Source: Algoriphagus formosus
GTDB lineage: Bacteria > Bacteroidota > Bacteroidia > Cytophagales > Cyclobacteriaceae
Length of the DNA: 64,000 nucleotides
Direction of reading: 5' to 3'
Assembly: GCF_002807035.1 (NCBI RefSeq)
Contig: NZ_NIUC01000006.1
Location: 1-64,000, forward strand
A program made the position numbers and the translations under genes. This document shows, piece after piece, positions 25,635-35,500 of the stretch. The notes under the pieces are model-generated. The model was not told the origin of the DNA. It saw nothing but the letters and a program-made list of their open reading frames with translations, and did not search any database. Within the stretch, counting starts at the first letter, position 1; every line of letters starts with the position of its first letter.

Positions 25635-26621
25635 ATGAATCAGCAATTCTTTCATATCGCCAGCGTCAATGTTGTTCATGAATATTCAGGAGAAGGATTA
25701 TTTAATGGGCTATCTTTTTCACCTACAACTGAAGCCAAATTGCTTGCCCAAAATTTAAACATAGTCTTTAAGCCATTCTCGGGTGGTTTGCATATTCTTT
25801 CGGCTGCTCCCGATTTGTTGCAGGGTGAAGAAGCTAAGCTTTGTTTTGATGTATTTAACTCCAATCCGCTCTTTTTTAATTTCACGGATTTCGGAGGGTC
25901 CTTTAGGCCTGACTTGCGGGTTTTTTATTTTTCAATCGATCCTGAGAGATCAGATAGGGGGAATTTACATCAAGGAGATTTTGTGTCTTTGTCAGATGGT
26001 TTAGAGGTACTTCAAAAGCATGGGATTAGGGATTTGCAGTCCCGATTAAATGGAGGAGAGATCAAACTTTACGATGAAGATCATCAAGAGGTGTCGATCA
26101 TAGAATTCAATCGGTTTTTTTCCGGTGAATCTTCTGTTTTCATGGTAGAGGGACAGGAGGGGAGAAAGACCTATTATAAACCTTCATCCAAAATGGGCAA
26201 GACACCTTTTGGGCTGTTAACGCTAGAATGCTCTGAGCTTTTTAATTCCTTTAAGCAATCCGAAGTACCTGTTCAATATACCATTCGCTTTAAATCCCAA
26301 AAGACAATTTGGCGCTATGTGCTGTCGGATGATATCTACGAAAAATTTAATCGATTGTCTATAATTGATACTCAAAATCAGGATTTTCTCTTTCATGAAT
26401 CTGAATTTCAGATTCAGGGAGATCGAAAAGTCAGAAGTTTTGAATCACAAACTGCACTTCCTTTTTTAGAGAATGTTTCTCCAAAGTTCCAATTGGTTGA
26501 AAAGGTGAATGGGGGAGAGGATTTGAAAGTAGTCATTAAACAATTGCCGAAAGCTAGTCCTGAGGTTTTGAATAGAAAAGCCCCAAATGACGATACAATA
26601 GTTTCACAAATTTTTATTTAA
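25635..26621 (+). CDS. Candidate second cap protein of the injection system
   Basis: The 328-residue product has no signal peptide and no motif I recognise with confidence. It is rich in beta structure, with a central IEFNRFFSGESSVFMVEGQEG and a later KTIWRYVLSDDIYEKFNRL. It lies two bases behind the DUF4255 cap gene and 31 before the sheath gene. In the Algoriphagus system a cap adaptor between cap and tube has been described, and this gene's place makes it the natural candidate here. That assignment is inference; it could also be another accessory structural protein. Confidence 0.6.
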   Translation: MNQQFFHIASVNVVHEYSGEGLFNGLSFSPTTEAKLLAQNLNIVFKPFSGGLHILSAAPDLLQGEEAKLCFDVFNSNPLFFNFTDFGGSFRPDLRVFYFSIDPERSDRGNLHQGDFVSLSDGLEVLQKHGIRDLQSRLNGGEIKLYDEDHQEVSIIEFNRFFSGESSVFMVEGQEGRKTYYKPSSKMGKTPFGLLTLECSELFNSFKQSEVPVQYTIRFKSQKTIWRYVLSDDIYEKFNRLSIIDTQNQDFLFHESEFQIQGDRKVRSFESQTALPFLENVSPKFQLVEKVNGGEDLKVVIKQLPKASPEVLNRKAPNDDTIVSQIFI

Positions 26622-26652
26622 TCAATTTCTAACACTAACAAACACAAAAATT

Positions 26653-28242
26653 ATGGCACAAAACCTCATGACTCCCGGAGTTTACATTGAAGAAAAAAAT
26701 GCATTCCCGGGTTCGGTTGTCGAAGTGGCTACTGCTATTCCCGCCTTTATTGGGTATACAGAAAGAGCTTCGAAAAACGGCAAATCCCTTGTAAACAAGC
26801 CTACCAGGATCACATCATTTGCTGATTATCTGGAGTTATTCGGGGGAGCATTCAGTCCGAGATTTACACTTTCGGATCCTCAAGACGGGGATAGAAATCT
26901 TGTTTCCCTTGCGGGTGGTGATAAGACAATCAATTACAAGGCTAATCATCTGGTTTATCTATTCAACAGTATTCGCTTATTCTTCTCAAATGGTGGAGGA
27001 ACCTGCTACATCGTTTCAGTGGGAACCTATGCCGGAAAGGATGGGATAGAGATCAAAAAAGATGATTTATTGGGTACGGGCACCGACGCCAATGGAAAAG
27101 CAGTGGAAGGAGGTCTATTAAAGCTTGTCAAGGAATTGGAGCCCACTATGGTAGTCATCCCGGATGCCGTTGCTTTAGGGGAGGAGTCTTATGAGGTTTA
27201 CAAGCAAATGCTTGCTCACTGTGCCAAAATGCAGAACAGAGTAGCCATTCTTGATATCTATGACGGATATAACAGCCGGGAAGATGGTGAGGATGATAAT
27301 ATTAAGGTATTCCGTGAGAAAATCGGTACTGAATACCTGAGTTACGCAGCTGCTTACTATCCATGGTTGGAAACCAATGTGGTTCAGAAAGGGGAGATAA
27401 CCTTTAAGAACTTTGATGAGTCGGTTGCTTTGGGGGATATCCTGCCAGAGGCAAGAGCCAAAAGCCTCATTGAAGCTTTTCCGAAGTCAGCCGATGAATT
27501 CAAGGAGCGCTTAAAAGCCGACCGACCGGATATATCTGATGAGGATTTGGAGTCTGTCCTTCCCGGCTACATCAAAAATAAAGAGAGCAATCATCACTTG
27601 GGGCTATTGGCTACCAGTCCGACGTATTCTGCCCTTCTGGACGAAATCAGAGCCATCATGAATCTGCTTCCTGCAGCTCCGGCGATGGCAGGGATCTATA
27701 CCATGGTGGATAATAGCAGAGGAGTATGGAAATCCCCTGCCAATGTGGGTCTGAATTCAGTTGTCAAGCCCGCTGTAAATATTACTCATGATCAACAAGA
27801 GGATCTGAATGTCAATGCTTTATCTGGGAAATCAGTAAATGCCATTCGAACCTTCCCCGGAGTTGGAACTTTGGTTTGGGGTGGTAGAACACTGGATGGA
27901 AACAGCTTGGACTGGAGATATATCAACGTCCGCAGAACTATGATAATGTTGGAGCAATCCATCAAATTGGCGTTGCGGGCTTATGTTTTTGAGCCAAATG
28001 ATGCCAATACCTGGGTGACAGTAAAAAGTCTAATTTCCAATTTCCTTGTCGAAAAGTGGAAGCAAGGAGCTTTGGCAGGTGCCAGTCCGGAGGATGCCTT
28101 TGATGTGCAGATTGGATTGGGTTCTACCATGACCGCTCTGGATATTTTGGAAGGTAAAATGTTGATTACCGTCAAACTAGCGATCGTAAGACCAGCTGAA
28201 TTCATCGTGGTCACATTCGAGCAACAAATGCAAAAATCTTAA
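26653..28242 (+). CDS. Contractile sheath protein
   Basis: The 529-residue protein opens MTPGVYIEEKNAFPGSVVEV, the classic start of phage-type sheaths. It continues with a central domain (about 120-380, including NLLPAAPAMAGIYTMVDNSR) and a C-terminal sheath core INVRRTMIMLEQSIKLALRA followed by the strand that links subunits (VKLAIVRPAEFIVVTF). It is the only sheath gene in the cluster, whereas the PVC and Afp clusters carry several paralogues. It surrounds the tube and drives injection on contraction. Confidence 0.95.
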   Translation: MAQNLMTPGVYIEEKNAFPGSVVEVATAIPAFIGYTERASKNGKSLVNKPTRITSFADYLELFGGAFSPRFTLSDPQDGDRNLVSLAGGDKTINYKANHLVYLFNSIRLFFSNGGGTCYIVSVGTYAGKDGIEIKKDDLLGTGTDANGKAVEGGLLKLVKELEPTMVVIPDAVALGEESYEVYKQMLAHCAKMQNRVAILDIYDGYNSREDGEDDNIKVFREKIGTEYLSYAAAYYPWLETNVVQKGEITFKNFDESVALGDILPEARAKSLIEAFPKSADEFKERLKADRPDISDEDLESVLPGYIKNKESNHHLGLLATSPTYSALLDEIRAIMNLLPAAPAMAGIYTMVDNSRGVWKSPANVGLNSVVKPAVNITHDQQEDLNVNALSGKSVNAIRTFPGVGTLVWGGRTLDGNSLDWRYINVRRTMIMLEQSIKLALRAYVFEPNDANTWVTVKSLISNFLVEKWKQGALAGASPEDAFDVQIGLGSTMTALDILEGKMLITVKLAIVRPAEFIVVTFEQQMQKS

Positions 28243-28283
28243 TTCATTCACTTTAAATAAATAACCAATAAATACTATAAATC

Positions 28284-28736
28284 ATGGCAGGAGAAGCACA
28301 AGACAGCAATTGGCCATTACCCAAGTTTTATTTTTCAGTAGACTGGGGTAGTACCACCGATATACCTTTTCAGGAGGTAAGTGGCCTAGAAATCGAAGCG
28401 CAACCTATCGAGTACCGACATGGCAACAGTCCGGTTTTTTCAACCATTAATATGCCGGGTATTGTAAAGAATAATCAGGTTACCATGAAAAAGGGTGTAT
28501 TTGTCAATGATAATGCATTCTGGGACTGGTACAATAAGATTAAGATGAATACCATCGAGCGTCAGAATGTAGTGATCAAACTCTTGGATGAGTCTGGATC
28601 GCCTACTATGACCTGGACACTCAACAATGCTTGGCCTACTAAAATCACATCTACTGATATGAAGTCTGATGCGAATGAAGTAGCGGTGGAATCCATTGTG
28701 ATTTCTCATGAAGGATTGACTATTGCCAACGGCTAA
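28284..28736 (+). CDS. Inner tube protein 1 (gp19/Hcp-like)
   Basis: The 150-residue protein matches the T4 gp19-like tail tube family: PKFYFSVDWGSTTDIPFQEV, then SGLEIEAQPIEYRHG, a loop NQVTMKKGVF and the final strand NEVAVESIVISHEGL. It should form the hexameric rings that make most of the tube. Its position directly after the sheath gene, 41 bases apart, is the standard order. Confidence 0.93.
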   Translation: MAGEAQDSNWPLPKFYFSVDWGSTTDIPFQEVSGLEIEAQPIEYRHGNSPVFSTINMPGIVKNNQVTMKKGVFVNDNAFWDWYNKIKMNTIERQNVVIKLLDESGSPTMTWTLNNAWPTKITSTDMKSDANEVAVESIVISHEGLTIANG

Positions 28737-28741
28737 GATCA

Positions 28742-29200
28742 ATGGGTGAAAACAGTTTCTTTCAGCAAGGATATTCTCCACCGACTGCATTCTATTTCCA
28801 GGTGAAATTTCCGGATTTCCCGGAGATGGACAGCAGTTTTCAAGAGGTATCCGGGCTGAAGGTTACCGTCAAGGTTACAGAAAAAAAGGAGGGAGGAGAT
28901 AATAGCTACATGCATTATCTCCCTTCACCTCCTCAATATTCGGATCTGGTACTCAAGCGCTGTCTGGTCCAAAACTCCAGTTTGGATGATTGGTGTAGAG
29001 ATGCTTTGGAGGATTTTAAATTCAAGCCTTTAGACCTTCAGGTAATCCTTCTTGGCGCTGACGGCAGCCCCTTGGCTTCCTGGTCTGTTTTCCGTGCGAT
29101 ACCACTTTCTTGGGAACTATCAGCTCTTGGTAGTACGAAAAATGAGTTGGCACTGGAAACCTTGACGCTGAAGTATAAACACTTTAAAAAAGACAGTTAA
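28742..29200 (+). CDS. Inner tube protein 2 (tube initiator paralogue)
   Basis: This 152-residue paralogue of the preceding tube protein has the same blocks (TAFYFQVKFPDFPEMDSSFQ, EVSGLKVTVKV, DLVLKRCLVQNS, NELALETLTLKYKHF). In PVC/Afp-type particles a second tube protein starts the tube at the baseplate. This one begins 5 bases after the first and ends right against the next start codon. Which of the two forms the tube body is inferred from order. Confidence 0.9.
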   Translation: MGENSFFQQGYSPPTAFYFQVKFPDFPEMDSSFQEVSGLKVTVKVTEKKEGGDNSYMHYLPSPPQYSDLVLKRCLVQNSSLDDWCRDALEDFKFKPLDLQVILLGADGSPLASWSVFRAIPLSWELSALGSTKNELALETLTLKYKHFKKDS

Positions 29201-29386
29201 ATGACATTAATTATCAGGCAGTTGGTAATCAGGGGTGAGGTGATTCCTGATTCTGGTCAATTTGATCGCAAGAAGGAAGTTTCTCTTGAAGAAATCCGGG
29301 ATTTGATCAATCAGGCCAAAAGGGAAATGGAAAGAGAATTGGAGGAAAAGTTTTCCCAAGTGATAGACTATAGCGCCACCCGTTGA
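29201..29386 (+). CDS. Small DUF5908 family protein (Pvc6-like)
   Basis: The 61-residue product begins MTLIIRQLVIRGEVIPD, fitting the DUF5908 pattern (I..LVIR..V), followed by a charged helix EIRDLINQAKREMERELEEK. Genes of this type occupy the same place in PVC and Afp clusters. The start codon directly follows the stop of the tube gene (taaatg). The role is not well understood. Confidence 0.8.
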   Translation: MTLIIRQLVIRGEVIPDSGQFDRKKEVSLEEIRDLINQAKREMERELEEKFSQVIDYSATR

Positions 29387-29387
29387 T

Positions 29388-30050
29388 ATGGATTCAGGGA
29401 AATTGACCAAGATGAAAGTCGTGGCTTATAAAAAGCCGGATTTTTCAGAAAAAGTTGGGGAATATGATGTACTGGTCAATCCAGACCAGTATCATGATAA
29501 ATCTGAATATAAGTATAGTACCAATTCTTCTCCCTCGGGTGTTTCGGCAGAAACAGTCAAATTTCGTGGAGCAGGTACCAAGCAGTTCAGTATGGATTTC
29601 TTTTTTGACAGCACCGGTGTGATGTCCTCCGATCCGGTAGATGATCAGATTGATGAATTAAAAGAGCTGATTTATACCTATAACGGAGATATCCATGAAC
29701 CCAATTATGTCAAAATACTCTGGGGAACCCAATCTCTGTTTGAGGGAAGGTTAAAGGAATGGGATATTCTCTATTCCATGATGGATTTGAACGGAACGCC
29801 GTTAAGAGCTGAAATCAAGGCAACTTTCATAGGTTCTGTCCCTGTAAAAAAGAAGGCTGCTCAAGAGGCCAGAAACTCCTCAGATCTTACGCATATCCGG
29901 GTGATTAAGGCAGGAGATACCTTACCGGCTATGTGCTTTAAAATTTATGGTGATCCGGGTTATTACCTGCAAGTCGCCGAGTTTAACTCTCTGGATCATA
30001 TTCGGGATATCCGACCCGGTGATCAGCTTGTTTTTCCACCTTTAGTTTAA
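29388..30050 (+). CDS. LysM-containing baseplate hub protein (Pvc7-like)
   Basis: The 220-residue product has an N-terminal CIS tube-type domain (about 10-155; VGEYDVLVNPDQYHDKSEYK, KQFSMDFFFDSTGV) and a C-terminal LysM domain (about 165-220; HIRVIKAGDTLPAMCFKIYG and DIRPGDQLVFPP). In phage and eCIS particles this protein joins the tube initiator to the spike. The gene is coupled to its neighbours by spacings of 1 and 8 bases. Confidence 0.88.
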   Translation: MDSGKLTKMKVVAYKKPDFSEKVGEYDVLVNPDQYHDKSEYKYSTNSSPSGVSAETVKFRGAGTKQFSMDFFFDSTGVMSSDPVDDQIDELKELIYTYNGDIHEPNYVKILWGTQSLFEGRLKEWDILYSMMDLNGTPLRAEIKATFIGSVPVKKKAAQEARNSSDLTHIRVIKAGDTLPAMCFKIYGDPGYYLQVAEFNSLDHIRDIRPGDQLVFPPLV

Positions 30051-30058
30051 CCTCCAGT

Positions 30059-31858
30059 ATGGCAGAGCTTTTAACAGAAAATGATTTACCTATTTCCATT
30101 GAGATCAAAATCGATGGAAGTTCCCTTCCTGCCACGGTAGAAATCATCGGTGTTTCCATTGTATGGGAAATTAACAGGATCGCCCAAGCTACCTTGAAAA
30201 TTTCAGATGGTGGGGCGTTTGGTTTGGAAAATGATCCATTTACTAATAGTGAATCAGAAAATTTTGTACCCGGGAAAGCTATTGAGATCGATTTAGGCTA
30301 TGGAGATGAAAGAAGTCTTTCATTTAAGGGTATTATTACCGGTCAGCGGCTCGTGGTAAGGGGTGAAACTTCCTATCTGTCTGTTACCTGTAAAAACAAG
30401 GCATTTAAATTAACCAAGTCAAGAGCCAATCAGGTGATGGAGACTTCTAAGGATTCTGATTTGTTTTCGCAACTGATTTCCAATGCTGGATTAACAGCTG
30501 ATGTATCTTCGGGTCAGCAATATTCCTATCCACTTTTTCAATACAATTCATCGGATTGGGATTATTTGGTGATTCGGGCAGAAGCTAATAATGCTTTTGT
30601 TTTGACTGATCAGGATAAGGTTTCAGTAAAAGAATTCGATTTTTCAGGGTCAGCTGATTATAGCATTCAGGCTGATATGATTGTGATTGATGCCGACTTA
30701 GATCTGAGTGGTGAAAATACTTTCCCTGACATTACATTATCCTCTTGGGATCCAAAAACCCAGGCGGTGGTTTCGGTTACTACTTCACTATCTGATAATT
30801 TGGAGGTCAGTAATTTAACTGCCAATAAACTTGCTGAGAACACATCAAACCCCGGAATCAATAAATTCACATCCGCTCCTGTGAGTCAAGAAGAATTGAT
30901 GAGCTTTTCAAAAAGTTGGGTCAGTAAAGCAATACTTTCTAAGGTACAGGGAAAGATTACCATTCTGGGAACGAATAAGCTTAAGCCGGGAGACTTGGTA
31001 GAACTCAAAAATTTTAATTCCCGGTTTAATGGAACTGCATTTATTTCAAAAATAGAGCATGATTGCTCAGAAGGTGATTGGAAAACCCGTGTTTTTGTAG
31101 GGGTAAACCCTCGATGGCATGCTTCCCTCCCGGGTGTGCAGGAAGAGGATGGTATGGGTTTGCTGCCCGGTGTAAAAGGGACTCATTTGGCCACTGTTAA
31201 AAAAATTAATGAGGATCCAGATAACGAATATAGGGTACAGGTAGAGTTATCCTCTTTTCAGGCTGATTCAGGTTCAAATATGCTCTGGGCTAGATTGGCG
31301 TTTAATTATGCCTCTAATCAGGCAGGTATTTTTTTCTTTCCAGAAGTAGGAGATGAAGTCGTATTAACCTTTTTGAATGGGGACCCCCGTTTCCCCATTA
31401 TTATCGGAAGCCTATACAGTTCGAAGAATAAGCCGAAAATAGAACCCGATGCGGATAATACCCAAAAAGCCATTCACTCAAAATCTGGTATTGAAATCCT
31501 TTTTAATGATCAAGATAAAGTTCTTACCATCAAAACTCCTGCTGAAAACACCTTCATACTAGATGATGAGGGGAAAAGCATTACCCTAAAGGATTGTAAT
31601 AACAACGAATGTATCATGGATAATACGGGTATTAAACTCAGTAGTGCAAAAGATATCACATTGAATGCCGAAGGTAAAATTGATATCAAGGCAGTGACTG
31701 GAATAAATCTGGAAGCTTCTGGAGGGGATATCAAAGGAAAAGGTATGAATGTGGATCTAGAAGCAGATGTATCTATGAAGGCTGCAGGAAATGCTTCTGC
31801 TGAGTTTTCAGCCTCAGGCACTACGACAGTTAAGGGAGCAATGGTCATGATAAATTAA
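30059..31858 (+). CDS. VgrG-like central spike protein (Pvc8-like)
   Basis: The 599-residue protein begins with a gp27-like hub domain (about 10-350; WEINRIAQATLKISDG, FKGIITGQRLVVRG, SSDWDYLVIRAEAN). An OB-fold segment follows (about 375-460; VQVELSSFQADSGS, FFFPEVGDEVVLTFLNGDPR), then a repetitive beta-helix needle (about 470-599). It forms the trimeric spike under the tube. No extra effector domain is fused at its C-terminus, which ends in the needle, so payloads probably travel in the tube or on the PAAR tip. Confidence 0.93.
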   Translation: MAELLTENDLPISIEIKIDGSSLPATVEIIGVSIVWEINRIAQATLKISDGGAFGLENDPFTNSESENFVPGKAIEIDLGYGDERSLSFKGIITGQRLVVRGETSYLSVTCKNKAFKLTKSRANQVMETSKDSDLFSQLISNAGLTADVSSGQQYSYPLFQYNSSDWDYLVIRAEANNAFVLTDQDKVSVKEFDFSGSADYSIQADMIVIDADLDLSGENTFPDITLSSWDPKTQAVVSVTTSLSDNLEVSNLTANKLAENTSNPGINKFTSAPVSQEELMSFSKSWVSKAILSKVQGKITILGTNKLKPGDLVELKNFNSRFNGTAFISKIEHDCSEGDWKTRVFVGVNPRWHASLPGVQEEDGMGLLPGVKGTHLATVKKINEDPDNEYRVQVELSSFQADSGSNMLWARLAFNYASNQAGIFFFPEVGDEVVLTFLNGDPRFPIIIGSLYSSKNKPKIEPDADNTQKAIHSKSGIEILFNDQDKVLTIKTPAENTFILDDEGKSITLKDCNNNECIMDNTGIKLSSAKDITLNAEGKIDIKAVTGINLEASGGDIKGKGMNVDLEADVSMKAAGNASAEFSASGTTTVKGAMVMIN

Positions 31859-31863
31859 AAAAT

Positions 31864-32163
31864 ATGCCACTAGCAGCACGATTAACCGATATGCACACTT
31901 GCCCAATGCAAACTCCCGGGCTACCACCAATCCCTCATGTAGGAGGCCCTGTCGTGGGTCCCGGTATTCCGACGGTTTTGATAGGAAAACTTCCAGCAGC
32001 TGTGTTAGGCGATATGTGTGTTTGTGTAGGTCCACCTGATAGTATTGTTAAAGGATCTGCGACAGTGATGATTGGCGGGAAACCTGCCGCAAGAATGGGA
32101 GATACGACCGCACATGGTGGCTCCATAGTATTAGGATGTCCCACGGTAATGATAGGAGGATAA
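31864..32163 (+). CDS. PAAR-domain spike tip protein
   Basis: The 99-residue protein consists of a PAAR domain alone. It has MPLAARLTDMHTCPMQ near the start and glycine-proline turns (HVGGPVVGPGIPTVLIG, KPAARMGDTTAHGGSIVLG). Histidines and cysteines are spaced to bind one zinc ion. It sharpens the VgrG needle. No toxin extension is fused. Confidence 0.93.
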   Translation: MPLAARLTDMHTCPMQTPGLPPIPHVGGPVVGPGIPTVLIGKLPAAVLGDMCVCVGPPDSIVKGSATVMIGGKPAARMGDTTAHGGSIVLGCPTVMIGG

Positions 32164-32164
32164 A

Positions 32165-32578
32165 ATGGATGACTCTACTAAAACATTTCTGGGAAATGGC
32201 TGGGCATTTCCACCTGCCTTTGAGATGGACTCGAAGTGGGTGGCTATGGTTTCTGCGGAAGAGGATATCCAACAGAGTATCCGGATTATTCTGGGTACAA
32301 TACCTTCAGAGCGTGTCATGGATCCCAAGTTCGGCTGCGATCTTTTATCCTTTGTATTTGAAACGGATGACCCCACTTACCTGACCTTGCTTCGAGATAC
32401 GATCAGTGATTCGCTTTTGTATTATGAACCCCGGATTAAAGTGAAGGAAATCAGGTTTGGCAAAGAAAAGTTACATGAAGGGATATTACTGATCTACATA
32501 GACTATACGGTTATCATCACTAATTCCAGGACCAATATGGTTTACCCATATTATTTCAAGGAAGGAACCAATTTGTAA
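32165..32578 (+). CDS. gp25-like baseplate wedge protein (Pvc9-like)
   Basis: The 137-residue protein fits the GPW/gp25 family: EDIQQSIRIILGTIPSERVM followed by DPKFGCDLLSFVFE, the EPR-like core of this family (here SER), and the closing strand LIYIDYTVIITNSRTN. It links sheath and baseplate. The order spike, PAAR, gp25, gp6-like is standard. The start lies one base after the PAAR stop and the stop adjoins the next start. Confidence 0.93.
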   Translation: MDDSTKTFLGNGWAFPPAFEMDSKWVAMVSAEEDIQQSIRIILGTIPSERVMDPKFGCDLLSFVFETDDPTYLTLLRDTISDSLLYYEPRIKVKEIRFGKEKLHEGILLIYIDYTVIITNSRTNMVYPYYFKEGTNL

Positions 32579-35500
32579 ATGAAAAACGGGATCAATCAAT
32601 CTGGAAGAATGCTGCCTGAATTGGAGCCCACTTTTGTGGTGCCGGATGAGCGTTCTTTGCTTGAGTTGGTTCAATTTACGTTGGAGTATGCCGAATCTGT
32701 AGCCTACTACGATCTGGAAAAAAGGCCTATAGGTAACTGGAGACCATTTTTACTCCATGATCCGATTTTTATTGTAGGACTGATTGCTTCCACTAATCTG
32801 GATGAATTTAAGTCCATTCAAGAGGACTTGGATATCAAATGGGGAGGAATCGGAGAGCCGCCTGCCCAGATTAGAAGAGAAATGTCAGTCAATCTTTTGG
32901 CTATGATAAAGAAGCTATTCTATTGGGAAGGCTTATTTGATGCTTGCCATTATTCAGGTCCAATCGTCAAGGAAATCCGAAATGGGCTACAATTTTTGGA
33001 GCCTGTAATTTCTGATTCTCTAAAAGCTCAAAAAAAATATAGTCAGAATGATTTTCAGGCAGCGGGTATCTCATTGAGTTATTCCGGAAGATCTACTGAA
33101 AACAGTATCAAGGAGAACTTCAAGACAGCCTATAAAAATCTGATGTATATCACAGAATTTGCGGCCCTTCGCTTTGAAGAGATGATAAAAAATCCAAATG
33201 GCGATCTACAACCCCATCTGGGCTTATTAATCGCCGGGTTAAGACTTTTTCAGGAGGTCCAAAAGGATATAAACACCTTGACTGAAAAGCATTTGGACTT
33301 TTATTATCAGCGTTTATTGAACCAGATTCCAAAACACCCCTTTCCCATTGAAGTATTGGCTGGTCTTATCCCCAAGCCAGGGGCAAAGTATCTGCCTGAA
33401 AATTCCAGTTTCAATTTGGTTTTCCCTTCGAAAAAAACAGTGGCCATGGAAAACCCCTACGCTAGTGAATTGAGCAAGGGAAAAATAGCTGAACTTCGAA
33501 CGCTGTATAAGAGTGAATATTATCCGTTTTCATCGGGAGATAAGGTAGGAGAGTTTTCACTTAATACCATTTATGATCAGGTTCTTGTCAAGGGAGACGG
33601 AAAACAAGAAATAAGCTTTCAAGGCAATCAATCAGCTGACTTCCCTTTCAGTTTGGGGGAAGATTTAAGTAAAAAAAGTGGTCAAGAACGAGCACTGACA
33701 AGTAGCCAATTAGGCTTTGTTATTTCATCTCCAGTCTTGCTTGTGGAGTCGGGGATTCATTTTTTCAAAATATCAATTGAATTATCCGCTTCCTCCAGCC
33801 GTAATTTCAACAATTTTATCTCGGAGCTCCTAGTATCCAAAGAGCGGTTTATGGATCATTCTCTCAAGCCGGAGGAGGAGGAGCAAAAAAGTTTTACCCA
33901 TAGTTTTTTGAATGAGGCTTTCACTGTTTTTCTGAGCACTAGTGCGGGATGGACCCAGCTTAATTATATTCAGGTAGAGTTCGTTTTTACTGAGAATCTT
34001 TTAATTTTTAGATTGGAGCCTGAAGGGGATGAAGAATTACCCTTTCCCTTTACCGCAGGAATACATGGAGAACAGGCTGAAAGTCCTTGGCCTTCTCTGA
34101 GGTTTCTTATTAATAATACGGCCCATTATCCTCCATACAAAGCTTTGAGCCTCTTTGAAATTGTCACCATGGAAATCCATACGCTTTCCAAAGGGGTGAG
34201 CAATGGGTTTGAGCTTTATAATCAGGGTGGTAAACTTGATTCATCTGCTCCTTTTCTCCCATTTGGATCCTTACCTACCAAGGATTCCTATTTGAAATTA
34301 TATCATCCGGCAGTCATTAACAGGTATCTTTCCCGACTATCTCTCAATCTGACATGGCTTGGACTTCCTGAAGAGCGCAATGGTTTTGCTGATTATTACA
34401 AGGCCTATCCAGAGCCTATTACCAATCAGACTTTTAAGGGACAGGTAGGGATAAATTCTGATGCCTATATTGAAAATGATGAGGACTCTGAATTAGATCA
34501 GGAGTTTTCTTTTTTCGATGAGATAGAGAAACCCGACGGAACATATTTGTCCACTAAAAAAGGCATTACGCTTAATTTGGATTTGATGGATTTATCCGTT
34601 CTTCCTGTTCCTACTCGATTGGAAAAGATTTCACAACTTCTTTATTTATCAATTCGAATCGCTGCTCCAAAACCCTTTGTATTTGGGCATGAACAATACA
34701 CCAAGGTTTTCGCTGATCTTTCATTTTACAACAGCCGATTCCCCAAAAGGAAAAAAGACTTACCTCAACCAGCCTATACACCCTATCTTGAAAAAATTGA
34801 ATTTACCTACAGCAATTACACCAAGGAGAATTTTACCCGGAAAAGTGACGGAGAGCAGGAAAGTATTCGCTTTCACCATATTTTTCCATTCGGGTATACT
34901 CAGGTATTTCCGGCTTCCCGTTCCACAGGATCTAGATTGGTACCCCAGATAAATGGAAGGGGGAATTTACTCATTGGATTGACTGATTTGGAGGCAAATC
35001 AAATTATCAATTTGGGTTTCAAACTTCATCCAGCATATTTTATTCATACGATTACCAAAGCGCCTGCTGTGCGGTGGGAAATTCTGGAAAAAAACCAATG
35101 GCTTCCTTTGGGTAATTTGATTTTGGAAGATACCACCCATGGCATGCTTCAATCTGGCATAGTAAAGATCAAACTTCCCTCAATCCTTGATGATTGTAAT
35201 ACCCGCTTGTCTTCCGGCAAAGTATGGTTACGAGTCAGTAATATTGGAAGTAAGGATATCAATAGTAGACTGATGTCCCTATTTGTCAATGCTGTTCTTT
35301 TGGTTGAAAAGAAAGGGGTGGAGGATATCGAAATGAATTTCGAGGAGATTCATCAGTCTCCACAATTACTGTCAAATGCAAACAGCCTCTTAGATGGAGT
35401 ATTGGGGCCATTCCATTTGAAAATCCCGGGTCTAAAAAAGACCCCACAGCAAGATAGAGTTCGAATCAGTGAACAGACCCGACACCGGGGAAGAGGTGTA

